From assembly GCA_036275365.1 (NCBI GenBank), contig DASUDX010000063.1, forward strand, positions 88,177 through 152,176: DNA of 64,000 nucleotides, written 5' to 3'. The DNA is from DASUDX01 sp036275365. Lineage in GTDB: Bacteria; Pseudomonadota; Gammaproteobacteria; Nevskiales; Nevskiaceae. Within the stretch, counting starts at the first letter, position 1, and every line of letters starts with the position of its first letter. Made by a program: the position numbers and the translations under genes. Below the pieces are notes generated by a model. The model ran no database searches and was not told the DNA's origin. It was given only the letters and a program-made list of their open reading frames with translations. Positions 52,854-62,248 of this stretch are shown piece after piece.

Positions 52854-55800
52854 TCAGGGGCTGGGCAGCACCTGCACCTGCAGCGGCAGCCGCACCACAT
52901 TGGCGTAAGGCTCGCCGAGGTTGCGCGGCGCGGCGGTCGGCACCAGGAACTGCCACTGCTGGCCATCGATCTCGGTGCTGGTCACCGGGCTGAAGGCGTT
53001 GTCGCTGTCATGGGTGACGAAGTAGTGGATGCCATGGCTGGCGTGGGCGCCCTGACGCTCCTCGCAGCGCAGCTGCTCATAGGGCTTGCCGGCCAGGGCC
53101 GCATAGCCCTCCACCACCCGCGGATCGGTCGAGGCCTCGCCCGGCCAGGGCCGCCGCACCGGGTCATCGCCGGTGCCATCGTCGAGGCAGGCATCGTCGC
53201 GGTAGTAGGGCACCACCAGCGGATTGCCGAGGCTGGTCGCGCCCTTGATCTCGAAGATGTAGACCAGCGAGCCGAGATCGCCCTTGCCGCTCACCTGCTC
53301 CCAGTTGTAGAAGCCCAGCGGCAGGTTGAACAGCGGGTCCGGCGCGTCGAAGTAGAACGGCGTGCCGTCGAAGCCATCGATGTTGCCGACCTCGTCGTTG
53401 ATGCCGTCCACCGCCACCCCCTGCGGCCGCAGCGCGGTGTAGTAGCGCCCGCCGGGCACCCCGCGCCGCCGCTCGGCCGCGCTGGGCAGCATGGCGCTGC
53501 GGTTGTAGTCCCAGCTGGTGTAGAGGCCGTCCGAGGGAATCGGATGCACGCGCACCCGGTAGCGGTAGGTGATGGCGTCGCGGTAGAAGGTCTCGGTCTT
53601 GGTCACATTGGTGCCGGAGTCCGCGCCCCAGACCGTGCGCATGCAGCGCACCGGGCCGCAGCGCTCGCCGAGCAGGGTGGAGTTGCCCTCCCAGTTCACC
53701 TGTTCGTCCTCGAACCCGACCAGGGACACCACCGAGTCCGGTGACTGCTGGAAGGCGCGGCCCTTCCAGCGATCGATCAGATCGCGGCCATAGACCGGGC
53801 GCCCCTCCGCCGACAGCGCCGGCTTCGCGATGCGGATGTCGCGCACCATCCAGCGGCCGGTGGCGCGCCAGCGGTAGCGCTCGGTGCTCACGGTCAGACC
53901 GTCGCGCGGGAAGCGGTCGCTGGACTCGCGGGCGGTGGCCGGATCGCGCGGATCGGCGCAGACCGTGCCGCTGAGATTGCTGCCATAGCCGGTGTTGCTG
54001 GTGCCGAGCTTCTCCGGATCCTCGTCGGCGAAGAAGCTGCGGTCGATCCACTGGTCGGCGTTGCGGTCGCGCCGGTAATCCACATAGTGGGCGCGGCCGA
54101 GGAAGCGCGAGCCGCCCGGCTTGCGCACCAGCAGCACCGCCCGCGGCGGGCCCGGCAGCAGCGGATCGTTGAGCAGCACGGTCAGCGCGGGAGCATCGGC
54201 CGGCACCTCGGCCGGGCGGCTGCCCGGGGCCGGCAGCTCGCCGGCATCGCGGGCCATGAACACCAGCTCGTCGTCGTGATCGAGCCCTGGCACCGGATCG
54301 CGGGTGGCGGCCGGCAGGCCGCGGTTGCGCAGCGGGGTGTCGGGGCCGGCGTCGTACTCGGCGCGGCAGACGCCCTGGGTGCGCGCCCAGTTCTCGATGT
54401 CCCAGACATAGTTCAGCTCCTGGTCGACGCTCGAATAGAAGGCGAAGTCCGAGTTGGCATTGGCCAGGAAGTAGGGCTGGCGCTCGTCCACCTGCACCGG
54501 GATCTCCTGCCAGCTGCCGCCGCGGAAGGCGTAGGCGGCGATCTCCTCGACCGGCGCCCCGGCCAGCGCCGGCACCCCGGGCAGGGGATACAGCAGCGTG
54601 CCGTGATGGGCGCTGCGCACGTCATCGCCGATCTGGGTGGTCTCGCTGGGCGTGCCGGCCGGATACGGCCGGGGAATGCCCATGGCCGCCGGCACCGACC
54701 AGTCGGCGAGCTGCAGCCCGGTGAGGGTGATCACCTCGGACTCGCGGGCGCCGCTGGCCGCCATCTGCAGGGTGGCGAGCAGGCCCTGATCCAGCCCGGC
54801 GATGGCCCCCAGCCCCTCCGACAGCCGCTGCAGCCCGGCCTGCGGATCGCCGTCGGCGAGCGCCGCCGCCATCTCGGCGAGCAGGGCGCGCAGGCTGGCC
54901 TGATCCCCCGCCGCCAAACCCACCACCCGCTGCGCGAGCTGGGTCTGCAGGGTCTGCACGGCGCGGGCGGCGGCCGCCCCATCGCCGCGGATCAGCGCTT
55001 CGGACAGGCTCAGCAGGCCGCGGTCGAGATCGTCCACCACCGCCAGTCCGCCGCTCAGCAGCGGACCCTCACCGGCGTAATCGGGGAGCGCGCGGGTGCG
55101 CGCCACCCCGTAGCGCTCGGCGCAGCGCGCCGGGGCCAGATCGCGCTCGGCGGGCAGCGCCAGCACATCGGCGAGACGGCCGTTGCCGCGCAGGAACACA
55201 TCCATCTGGCAGATCGCCGCGCCGTGGTTGCGCGGATAGCCGTGCGGATCGGGGCCGTCCCGCGGCGGCAGCTCGGTCACCGGCGGCGCCACCGTGCGCG
55301 GGTCGTCCCACACCACCAGGCCCGAGGCCTGGTTGCTCAGCCCGGCGGCGTTGTAGCGCAGGGTGCGCAGGCCGAAGTACGGCGCCACATCCGGATGACG
55401 GTCATCGCTGACCTGGCGGCGGTCCACCGCCACGCCCATGGTCCGCGCCATCGCCTCGGCGGTCCACATGCTCACCTGGTGATCGCCGAAGGCCGGCTGC
55501 AGCAGCACCGCATTGCTCTGCCCGTCCAGAGTCGGCTGGGTGCCGTCCACCGCCTTGCCGGCCGCGGTGAGATAGGCGGCATAGCCATTGTTCTCGGCGC
55601 GATCCCACAGCATCTGGATCAGGCCGAAGATCAGATCGCGATCGAGCTCGTCCGGATAGGCGGTGTAGAGCGGGATGGAGTACAGCGCGAAATCCACCGA
55701 GCGACGCAGCAGGGTGGAGTAGTTCATGCCCGGCACGCCGAACACGCCGCGATTGAGATCCGGGCTCACCGCCAGCAGCGGCCCGGGCAGGATGCCGCCC

Positions 55801-57635
55801 TGCGAGTTGCCGTTGTAGAACACCTCGCGACGATCGAAGGCCGCGGCGCCAGTGGCCGCGCGGAAGGCGGGATGAGCGGCGAAGCCCTGCGGGTGCAGCA
55901 GTGCCCGGGTCAGGAACATCCAGTTGAGGAAGCCCTGCTGGGAGGCGTCCGGGATCACCGGGAAGTTGCTCATGTCCAGCAGCGCGGTGGCGATGTTGGG
56001 GATGTCGCCCTGGGCGAAGCCGAACCAGTCGAGCGCGCAGAACATCATGTTGTAGTCGCGCGCCAGGCTCGCCCGACCCCCGGCGTGGTCATAGGTGATC
56101 GCCACCCGGCCCTGCAGCAGGCCGTGGCCGTAGAGCGCGGCGCGGGCCGGCGGGGCCCGCCCCTCGGCGGCGGCCTTGGGAATCTCGCAGACGAAGCGGG
56201 TCTGCATCTCGCCGGCGCCGGCCAGGCGATCGGGCCGGCCATCGCCGTAGGGCGCCAGCGCCGGATCGGCGACGAAGCCGTCGGTGGGCTGGTAGTGCAG
56301 CCGGTTGGGCGGCAGCACCGAGCCGCCCTGGACGATGCCCAGGCCCTCGCCCAGCAGCGGCTCGAGCTCGGGATAGTCCTGGCGCAGGGCCGAGACCAGC
56401 TGCTGGAAGCTGGCGTCCTCGAGCGGCGAGGTATCGGCCGGGGCGAGGTAGCTGGGCACCGTCAGACTGCCCTCGATGATGACGAAGCGGCCGTCATCGC
56501 CCTCGGGATCGACGCGGTCGATGGTGAAGCGCGGCGCCCGGCAGTCCAGCGCCGCCGGGTTCTGCGGCAGCGGCCGCGGCTCGATGTGCTGGCGGCAGTC
56601 CACGCCGGGGCGGTTGGCGAGGCTGGCGAAGGCGTCGTCGCGCAGATGGGTCAGGCGCCCGGTGATGTTCTCGGTGCTGGCGATGGTGAAATCCCAGGCG
56701 AGATAGAGCGAGGCATCGCGCGGGATGCCGGCCGCGGCCAGGGCCGGGAACACGCGCTGCTCCAGCGCCGCGCAGCGGGCGCTGATCGGCGGCAGCGGGC
56801 TGCTGCCGCCATCACGGCACAGCGCGAACGGTGCCTGCGCGGGAATCAGCGCGCCGCTGGCGTCGCGCAGCTCGCGCAGCACCGCCACATAGCGGCGCCC
56901 GGGAAGGAAGTTCCGCGCCGGCCGCAGCATCAGCGCGGCGCGTCCGGCGGTGGGGCGGCTCACATCCTCGGCGCCGGCCTCGGAGCCCGGGATCAGCAGA
57001 TCGGCGATCTCGTCGAGCTCGCTCCACACCGGATGCTCGGCCACCGGCAGGCCCTGGGCGTCCAGTTCCAGCACCCGCATCGGCGGATCGCCAAAGCCGG
57101 CGCGGGCGGCAGCGGCGCTCTGGTAGCGGCGCAGATCGGCAAGGCCGATCTCGGCGCGGGGGGCGCCATAGGTCTGTTCGAGATCCAGGCCCGGCACATA
57201 GGTGATCAGCATCGCCCCGGGCGAGAAGCCATCGTTGCGGTTCCACTCGCTGGGATCGATCGGCTTGCCGAGCACATTGCGCGGCATCGCCAGCGGGCTG
57301 AAGTTGACCCGGCGCCCGGTGGCGAATCCGGGCGTGCCCGCCGGCACCGTGGTGGTGAAGTGATCGCTGGGGAAGGGCAGCAGGCAGTGCGCCGGGTCCA
57401 GCGCATCGCAGCCGCGCAGCACGGCATCCACCGCGGCATCCAGCAGCAGCGGGTCGCTGCCCGGCGGCAGCGGCAGCAGGCTGGCCAGACGACGCTCCAG
57501 CGGGGCCAGCGCCTCTGCCGCCGGCGCCGCCTCCCAGCCACAGGCCTTGAGCGGCAGCGGGCAGGCCGCGGCGGTGGCCAGCGGCGCCGGCAGGGCCAGC
57601 GCGGCGAGAACAGTGAGCAGGGTGGAAGCATTCAT
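52854..57635 (-). CDS. 1593-residue secreted protein with an alpha/beta-hydrolase-like N-terminal half
   Basis: The N-terminus is a signal peptide (hydrophobic core through residue 20, then ATAAACP). The first half contains several paired Cys and an alpha/beta-hydrolase-like region: an ARAALYGHGLLQGR strand-turn and a nucleophile elbow YNGNSQGGILPG with Ser611 in G-x-S-x-G. It resembles large bacterial secreted lipase-like proteins. A helical section (about 870-1000) separates this from a second globular half (about 1010-1593) rich in Trp, Tyr, Asp and Asn and lacking a family I know. It looks like a fusion of two secreted modules. It is the only minus-strand gene in this part and faces asmA across a 286-base divergent region. 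Confidence 0.7.
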   Translation of the reverse strand: MNASTLLTVLAALALPAPLATAAACPLPLKACGWEAAPAAEALAPLERRLASLLPLPPGSDPLLLDAAVDAVLRGCDALDPAHCLLPFPSDHFTTTVPAGTPGFATGRRVNFSPLAMPRNVLGKPIDPSEWNRNDGFSPGAMLITYVPGLDLEQTYGAPRAEIGLADLRRYQSAAAARAGFGDPPMRVLELDAQGLPVAEHPVWSELDEIADLLIPGSEAGAEDVSRPTAGRAALMLRPARNFLPGRRYVAVLRELRDASGALIPAQAPFALCRDGGSSPLPPISARCAALEQRVFPALAAAGIPRDASLYLAWDFTIASTENITGRLTHLRDDAFASLANRPGVDCRQHIEPRPLPQNPAALDCRAPRFTIDRVDPEGDDGRFVIIEGSLTVPSYLAPADTSPLEDASFQQLVSALRQDYPELEPLLGEGLGIVQGGSVLPPNRLHYQPTDGFVADPALAPYGDGRPDRLAGAGEMQTRFVCEIPKAAAEGRAPPARAALYGHGLLQGRVAITYDHAGGRASLARDYNMMFCALDWFGFAQGDIPNIATALLDMSNFPVIPDASQQGFLNWMFLTRALLHPQGFAAHPAFRAATGAAAFDRREVFYNGNSQGGILPGPLLAVSPDLNRGVFGVPGMNYSTLLRRSVDFALYSIPLYTAYPDELDRDLIFGLIQMLWDRAENNGYAAYLTAAGKAVDGTQPTLDGQSNAVLLQPAFGDHQVSMWTAEAMARTMGVAVDRRQVSDDRHPDVAPYFGLRTLRYNAAGLSNQASGLVVWDDPRTVAPPVTELPPRDGPDPHGYPRNHGAAICQMDVFLRGNGRLADVLALPAERDLAPARCAERYGVARTRALPDYAGEGPLLSGGLAVVDDLDRGLLSLSEALIRGDGAAAARAVQTLQTQLAQRVVGLAAGDQASLRALLAEMAAALADGDPQAGLQRLSEGLGAIAGLDQGLLATLQMAASGARESEVITLTGLQLADWSVPAAMGIPRPYPAGTPSETTQIGDDVRSAHHGTLLYPLPGVPALAGAPVEEIAAYAFRGGSWQEIPVQVDERQPYFLANANSDFAFYSSVDQELNYVWDIENWARTQGVCRAEYDAGPDTPLRNRGLPAATRDPVPGLDHDDELVFMARDAGELPAPGSRPAEVPADAPALTVLLNDPLLPGPPRAVLLVRKPGGSRFLGRAHYVDYRRDRNADQWIDRSFFADEDPEKLGTSNTGYGSNLSGTVCADPRDPATARESSDRFPRDGLTVSTERYRWRATGRWMVRDIRIAKPALSAEGRPVYGRDLIDRWKGRAFQQSPDSVVSLVGFEDEQVNWEGNSTLLGERCGPVRCMRTVWGADSGTNVTKTETFYRDAITYRYRVRVHPIPSDGLYTSWDYNRSAMLPSAAERRRGVPGGRYYTALRPQGVAVDGINDEVGNIDGFDGTPFYFDAPDPLFNLPLGFYNWEQVSGKGDLGSLVYIFEIKGATSLGNPLVVPYYRDDACLDDGTGDDPVRRPWPGEASTDPRVVEGYAALAGKPYEQLRCEERQGAHASHGIHYFVTHDSDNAFSPVTSTEIDGQQWQFLVPTAAPRNLGEPYANVVRLPLQVQVLPSP

Positions 57636-57832
57636 GGCACGGGTCCAGGCGGCGAAAACGGTGCGCAGGGCGGTCGATTGCTGCGGCCCGTCCCAAGGCC
57701 TGTCCGTCTCACTCCTGCACAGTGGCGAGCCGGCTCCTGGGCCGGACTTCTGCTGGGCGCACTGTAGGACGCCGCCTGCGCAGCGTCGCTAGTAAATGCA
57801 CCCCGCGGGCGGGCGAGCGGTTCTCAGGTGGG

Positions 57833-57864
57833 GTTCACCCGGGGTTCAGCCCGAGTTCACCGGC
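57833..57864 (+). repeat. Three 11-bp phased GTTCA direct repeats in the asmA upstream region
   Basis: GTTCA occurs at 57833, 57844 and 57855, exactly 11 bases apart, within units close to GGTTCACCCGG. One-turn spacing is how OmpR/PhoB-family response regulators arrange their sites, and the unit looks like the GTTCACC repeat of Streptomyces PhoP more than like the enteric Pho box. A TACACT -10-like hexamer lies at 57890-57895, 27 bases before the asmA ATG, but its -35 is weak (TTGCAC is only 13 bases away). The remaining part of the 286-base gap (57636-57921) shows nothing else that I can name. Confidence 0.45.
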
Positions 57865-57921
57865 CGGCTGTTGCACTGCCGCCCTTGGCTACACTCGGGT
57901 CACGATTCCGGAGCCTGTCGC

Positions 57922-60189
57922 ATGGCGCGTCCCCTGAAGATTGTGCTGGGCCTGCTGGTGGGTCTGGTGCTGGTGCTGGTCACCGCGCTGACCGCGGCCG
58001 CCCTGCTGTTCGACCCGCAGAAGCTGCGCGAGCCGCTGATCGAGGCGGTGAAGGACCAGACCGGTCGCGATCTCGCCATCGGCAGTCTCGATCTCACGGT
58101 GTTCCCCTGGCTGCAGGTGCGGCTGGACGATCTGCGCCTGAGCAATGCCGAGGGCTTCGGGGCCGAGCCCTTCGCCGAGGTCGGCCATGCCGAGGTCGGC
58201 GTGCAGCTGCTGCCGCTGCTGGCCGATCGCCAGGTGCGGGTCAGCCAGGTGGCGCTGCACGGCCTGCAGGTGCGTCTGGCGCGCCTGGCCGATGGCCGCG
58301 ACAACTGGTCGGACCTGCAGAAGCCCGCCGAGGAGCCCGCCGGCGAGCCGGCGCCCGCGGCCGAAGGCGGCGAGCCCTTCACCCTCGATATCGCCGGCGT
58401 GGAAATCCGCGAGGCGGCGCTGAGCTATCGCGATGCGGTGAGCGGGCAGACCATCGAACTCGACAACCTGCGCCTGGAGACCGGCGCCCTCAGCCCGGGC
58501 GAGCCGGTGGATCTGGAGGCGGGCTTCCAGCTGCGGCGCGAGGCGCGTGGCAGCACCCCGCTCGAGGCCACGCTCGCCCTCGCCGGCCGTCTGACCCTGC
58601 CCGAGGCCGGGCAGCCGCTGCAGCTGGACCTGAGCACACTGACCCTCGACAGCCAGCAGGCGGCGCTCAAGGCCCGGCTCTCGGCCTCGGCCGGCCTGAG
58701 CCTGGACCCGGCCAGCGGGCGCGCCACCCTGCGCGCCCTCAGCGCCACGCTCGACGCCGAGGGGAAAGGCCTGCCCGGCGGGCGCCAGCAGCTCAGCCTG
58801 GCCAGCCCGGAGCTGGTCTACCACCTGCGGGAAGGCCGGCTGGAGCCGACCACCCTGCAGCTCGAAGGCGCCGGGCTTGCGCTCTCCACCGGCCTGCAGG
58901 GCAGCGGGCTGGCCGGCGAGACGCCGCAGCTCAGCGGCGAGCTGAGCCTGCAGCCGTTCTCGCCGCGCAGCCTGCTCAAGGCCCTGGGTCAGCCCGAGCC
59001 CGCCACCCGCGATGCCCGCGCGCTGAGCGAGGCCGGCCTGTCCAGCCGCTGGTCGGCCAGCGCGCGCACGCTGAGTCTCGAGAATCTGCGCCTGCAGCTG
59101 GACCAGAGCACGCTCACCGGCAAGCTCTCGGTGGAGGACTTCGCCGCCCCGCGCAGCCGCTTCGATCTGCAGCTCGATCGCCTCGACGCCGACCGCTACC
59201 GTCCGCCCGCCGCAGCGGCTGACGCGACGGCCAAGCAGGGCGCGGGCGGCGGTGACGCCACCGAGCTGCCGGTGCAGGCCCTGGAAGCGCTCAAGGCCAG
59301 CGGCAGCCTGCGGGTGGGTGAGCTGGTGCTCAACGGCGCCACCCTGAAGGATGTGCGCCTGAGCCTCGATGGCCTGCAGAGCGCCAAGCGCATCGATCTC
59401 GCCGCCCAGCTCTATGGCGGCAGCAGCCGCATCGACACGGTCATCACCCCCGGCGGAACTCCGCAGTACCGCCTCGCCACCGATCTCAAGACCCTGCAGC
59501 TGCAGCCGCTGCTCAAGGACTTCGCCGGCTACGACAAGCTCAGCGGCCTCGGCACCATCCGTCTCGATCTGGCCAGCCGCGGCAAGACCGTGGGCGAGGT
59601 GCGGCGTGGTCTGTCCGGCGAGGTGGCGCTGAACTTCGAGAACGGCGCCATCCAGGGCTTCAACCTCGGCCAGATCCTGCGCCGGGCGCGCGCCACCCTG
59701 CGCGGCGAGGCGGCCCCGGCGGCCGAGCCCGAGCAGACCGACTTCGCCCTGATCAGCTTCGCCGGCCAGATCCGCGACGGCGTGCTGCGCTCCAACCAGC
59801 TCGACGGCCGCAGCCCGCTGTTCCGGGTGGCTGGCGAGGGCGAGATCAATCTGGTGGATCTGAGCCTGAACTACCTCGCCAAGCCCACGGTGGTGGGCAC
59901 CAGCAAGGGCCAGGGCGGGCGCGATCTCGAGGAGCTCAACGGCCTGACCATTCCGATCCGCCTCAGCGGCAGCCTGCTCAAGCCGGCCTACAAGCTGGAT
60001 CTGGAATCCGCCCTCAGGCAGAAGGCCACCGAGAAGCTGCGCGGTGAGCTCAAGGGCAAGGAGGACGAGCTCAAGCAGAAGCTCAACGAGAAGCTCGGCG
60101 ATGCCCTGCAGGGCCTGTTTGGCAAGCGCAAGCCCGCCGAGCCCGCTCCGGCCGAGCCGGCCGGCGAGGAGCCCGCGCCTGCGCCCTGA
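57922..60189 (+). CDS. AsmA family protein
   Basis: 755 residues from the ATG at 57922. One N-terminal membrane helix (about 6-30) is followed by the AsmA start: RDLAIGSLDLTVFPWLQVRLDDL, a repetitive beta-rich body and a conserved C-terminal region (about 560-700) with GLGTIRLDLASRG and GAIQGFNLGQILRRAR. A charged Lys/Glu helix ends the protein. AsmA-like proteins form long beta-grooves between inner and outer membrane and are thought to move or regulate phospholipids. The asmA-mutY-yggX-tRNA-Phe order is shared with Pseudomonas-like genomes, here with a START-like gene inserted. Confidence 0.92.
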   Translation: MARPLKIVLGLLVGLVLVLVTALTAAALLFDPQKLREPLIEAVKDQTGRDLAIGSLDLTVFPWLQVRLDDLRLSNAEGFGAEPFAEVGHAEVGVQLLPLLADRQVRVSQVALHGLQVRLARLADGRDNWSDLQKPAEEPAGEPAPAAEGGEPFTLDIAGVEIREAALSYRDAVSGQTIELDNLRLETGALSPGEPVDLEAGFQLRREARGSTPLEATLALAGRLTLPEAGQPLQLDLSTLTLDSQQAALKARLSASAGLSLDPASGRATLRALSATLDAEGKGLPGGRQQLSLASPELVYHLREGRLEPTTLQLEGAGLALSTGLQGSGLAGETPQLSGELSLQPFSPRSLLKALGQPEPATRDARALSEAGLSSRWSASARTLSLENLRLQLDQSTLTGKLSVEDFAAPRSRFDLQLDRLDADRYRPPAAAADATAKQGAGGGDATELPVQALEALKASGSLRVGELVLNGATLKDVRLSLDGLQSAKRIDLAAQLYGGSSRIDTVITPGGTPQYRLATDLKTLQLQPLLKDFAGYDKLSGLGTIRLDLASRGKTVGEVRRGLSGEVALNFENGAIQGFNLGQILRRARATLRGEAAPAAEPEQTDFALISFAGQIRDGVLRSNQLDGRSPLFRVAGEGEINLVDLSLNYLAKPTVVGTSKGQGGRDLEELNGLTIPIRLSGSLLKPAYKLDLESALRQKATEKLRGELKGKEDELKQKLNEKLGDALQGLFGKRKPAEPAPAEPAGEEPAPAP

Positions 60190-60196
60190 CCGGCTG

Positions 60197-60754
60197 GTGG
60201 CGGCGCTGCTGCTGGGGCTGGGTCTGGCTCCGGCGGCGGCGGCCGCGGAGATTGGCGCGGTGGCGGTCAGCCATGAGCAGGGCCGCTACCAGATCCGCCT
60301 CGAGGCCCGGCTGGCCGCGCCGGCCGATGCCGTGTATGCGGTGTTCACCGACTTCTCGCGGCTGGGCGAGCTCAACCCCTCGGTGCGCGAGGTGGACTGG
60401 CAGCCGCAGCTCGATCCCCCCGAGCTCACCACCCGCCTGCGCCTGTGCGCGGGCCTGTTCTGCCGCTCGCTACGGCAGATCCAGCAGATGACCCTCAGCC
60501 CCGGCGAGGCAGGCGGGCAGATCGTCGCCCGCGTCGATGGCAGCCGCAGCGATCTGCGCAGCGGCGAGGCGCGCTGGGCGTTCAGCGCCTGCGGCGAGCA
60601 GCACACCTGCCTGCGCTTCGAGGCCGAGCTTGAACCCGGCTTCTGGATCCCTCCCCTGCTCGGACCGTGGATCGTCCAGCGCCAGCTGCACGAGGAAGCG
60701 CTCACCACCAGCCGCGGACTGGAGCGGCTGGCCGCCGAAGCCGCGCGGCGATGA
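60197..60754 (+). CDS. START-like (SRPBCC) domain protein with signal peptide
   Basis: 185 residues from a GTG at 60197, eight bases after the asmA stop; the start is uncertain because the frame is open into asmA (next ATG 60101) and no Shine-Dalgarno is clear. The N-terminus ALLLGLGLAPAAAAAE is a signal peptide if preceded by the upstream Arg residues. The body has the SRPBCC start ARLAAPADAVYAVFTDF, then a beta-rich half with Cys residues (CAGLFCRSL and SACGEQHTCL) and a terminal helix with LEEALTTSRGL-like pattern, as in the polyketide-cyclase/Coq10 superfamily. It may bind a hydrophobic ligand in the periplasm. It overlaps mutY by 4 bases. Confidence 0.68.
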   Translation: MAALLLGLGLAPAAAAAEIGAVAVSHEQGRYQIRLEARLAAPADAVYAVFTDFSRLGELNPSVREVDWQPQLDPPELTTRLRLCAGLFCRSLRQIQQMTLSPGEAGGQIVARVDGSRSDLRSGEARWAFSACGEQHTCLRFEAELEPGFWIPPLLGPWIVQRQLHEEALTTSRGLERLAAEAARR

Positions 60755-61821
60755 GCCCCTTCGCCACCCGCCTGCTGGCCTGGTACGACCGCCACGGCCG
60801 GCACGATCTGCCCTGGCAGCACCCACGCAGCGCCTACCGCGTCTGGCTCTCCGAGGTGATGCTGCAGCAGACCCAGGTGAGCACCGTCATCCCCTACTTC
60901 GAGCGCTTCGTCGCGCGCTTTCCGGATCTGACCAGCCTCGCCGCCGCCCCGCTGGACGAGGTGCTGCGCCACTGGGCGGGGCTCGGCTACTACGCCCGCG
61001 CCCGTCATCTGCACCGGGCGGCCCAGCAGATGGTGGCCCGGCATGGCGGGGCGTTTCCCAGCACGCTCGAAGAGGCGCTGGCCCTGCCCGGCCTCGGGCG
61101 CTCCACCGCCGCCGCCGTGCTGGCCCAGGCCCAGGGCGCGCGCGAGGCGATCCTCGATGGCAATGTCAAGCGCCTGATGGCCCGCCACGCCGATGTGCCC
61201 GGCTGGCCCGGCAGCCCGGCCGTGCAGAAAGCCCTGTGGGCCGCTGCCGAGGCCCGGCTGCCGGCACCGCCCGCCCCGCGCATGGCCGACTACACCCAGG
61301 CGCAGATGGACCTCGGTGCGCTGATCTGCCGCGCCCGCGATCCACGCTGCCGCGACTGCCCGGTGGCCGGGGACTGTGCCGCGCGCCTGAACGGCACGCT
61401 GGCCGAGCGCCCGGGGCGCAAGCCCGCACGGCTGCGGCCGCTGCGTCACGCCCGGCTCTGGGTGCTGCAGCGCGAGGACGGCGCCATCTGGTTCGAGCGG
61501 CGGCCTCCCAGCGGGCTGTGGGGCGGGCTGTGGTGCCCGCCGCTCGCCCTCGATGCCCCGGCGGACGAGCCCCTGCCGGCTGGCTTCGAAGCCCTCGGCC
61601 AGGCGCAACCGCTACAGGGTCTGCGCCATGGCTTCACCCACTTCGAGCTGGAGATCGCGCCCTGGCTGTGCCGCGCCCGCACCAGCGGCGCACACACGGC
61701 CGAGCCGCAGGGCCGCTGGACTAGAATCGAGCACGCCCCTGTCGATCTCGCCCTGCCCGCGCCGCTCACCCGGCTGCTGGCGCTGTGGGCCGAGGCCGAT
61801 CTCTTCCGAGCACCGCCATGA
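60751..61821 (+). CDS. mutY: A/G-specific adenine DNA glycosylase MutY
   Basis: 356 residues from the ATG at 60751 (ATGA with the preceding stop). Glu35 in WLSEVMLQQTQ is the proposed catalytic acid, and Asp136 in AILDGNVKRLMAR completes the helix-hairpin-helix active site. The 4Fe-4S loop is present as CRARDPRCRDCPVAGDC. A NUDIX-like C-terminal domain (about 220-356) recognises 8-oxoguanine. MutY removes adenine mispaired with 8-oxoG. Its stop overlaps the yggX start by 4 bases, the pairing seen across Gammaproteobacteria. Confidence 0.97.
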   Translation: MSPFATRLLAWYDRHGRHDLPWQHPRSAYRVWLSEVMLQQTQVSTVIPYFERFVARFPDLTSLAAAPLDEVLRHWAGLGYYARARHLHRAAQQMVARHGGAFPSTLEEALALPGLGRSTAAAVLAQAQGAREAILDGNVKRLMARHADVPGWPGSPAVQKALWAAAEARLPAPPAPRMADYTQAQMDLGALICRARDPRCRDCPVAGDCAARLNGTLAERPGRKPARLRPLRHARLWVLQREDGAIWFERRPPSGLWGGLWCPPLALDAPADEPLPAGFEALGQAQPLQGLRHGFTHFELEIAPWLCRARTSGAHTAEPQGRWTRIEHAPVDLALPAPLTRLLALWAEADLFRAPP

Positions 61822-62102
61822 CCCGCACCGTCCACTGCATCAAGCTCGGCACCGAGGCGCCGGGGCTGGCCCGCCCTCCCTATCCGGGGGCGCTGGGCCA
61901 GCGCATCTACGAGCAGGTGTCGCAGGCCGCCTGGCAGGGCTGGCTGCAGCACCAGACCCGGCTGATCAACGAGTACCGCCTGAGCCTCGCCGAACCCTCG
62001 GCGCGCAGCTTCCTCGCCAAGGAGATGGAGACCTACTTCTTCGGCGGCGGTGAGCTCGCCAGCACCGGCTACACCCCGCCGCCCGCAGCCGCTGGCGACT
62101 GA
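61818..62102 (+). CDS. yggX: Fe(2+)-trafficking protein YggX
   Basis: 94 residues. The start TRTVHCIKLGTEAPGL has the conserved Cys near residue 7, and the central GQRIYEQVSQAAWQGWLQHQT and INEYRL segments match the family. YggX is a small cytoplasmic protein that protects iron-sulfur clusters, MutY's among them, from oxidative damage. It overlaps mutY by 4 bases and is followed by tRNA-Phe. Confidence 0.95.
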   Translation: MTRTVHCIKLGTEAPGLARPPYPGALGQRIYEQVSQAAWQGWLQHQTRLINEYRLSLAEPSARSFLAKEMETYFFGGGELASTGYTPPPAAAGD

Positions 62103-62104
62103 AC

Positions 62105-62133
62105 TTGCACCGGGCGCGCCGCCTCCCGATAAT
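62105..62133 (+). promoter_or_regulatory. Sigma70-type promoter of tRNA-Phe
   Basis: TTGCAC at 62105-62110 and GATAAT at 62128-62133 are separated by 17 bases. A GC-rich discriminator follows, and a six-base inverted repeat (ACCGGC/GCCGGT, 62146-62162) lies between the promoter and the tRNA. The promoter begins right after the yggX stop. Confidence 0.7.
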
Positions 62134-62172
62134 GCGCGCCCTCGCACCGGCTCCGCGCCGGTCCGCAATCGG

Positions 62173-62248
62173 GGCCAAGTAGCTCAGTTGGTAGAGCAGG
62201 GGATTGAAAATCCCCGTGTCGGCGGTTCGATTCCGTCCTTGGCCACCA
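62173..62248 (+). tRNA. tRNA-Phe (GAA)
   Basis: A complete cloverleaf: acceptor GGCCAAG pairs with CTTGGCC, D-stem GCTC/GAGC, anticodon loop TTGAAAA with anticodon GAA, T-loop TTCGATT, discriminator A and encoded CCA at 62246-62248. tRNA-Phe 3' ends are common attachment sites for integrative elements; the DNA downstream changes in composition. Confidence 0.96.

Noticed and set aside
54087..57767. Long open frame (1226 codons) on the plus strand
   Set aside because: It is antisense to the secreted 1593-residue protein, which has a signal peptide and hydrolase motif. The plus-strand translation is Arg/Gly/Ala/His-rich without domains.
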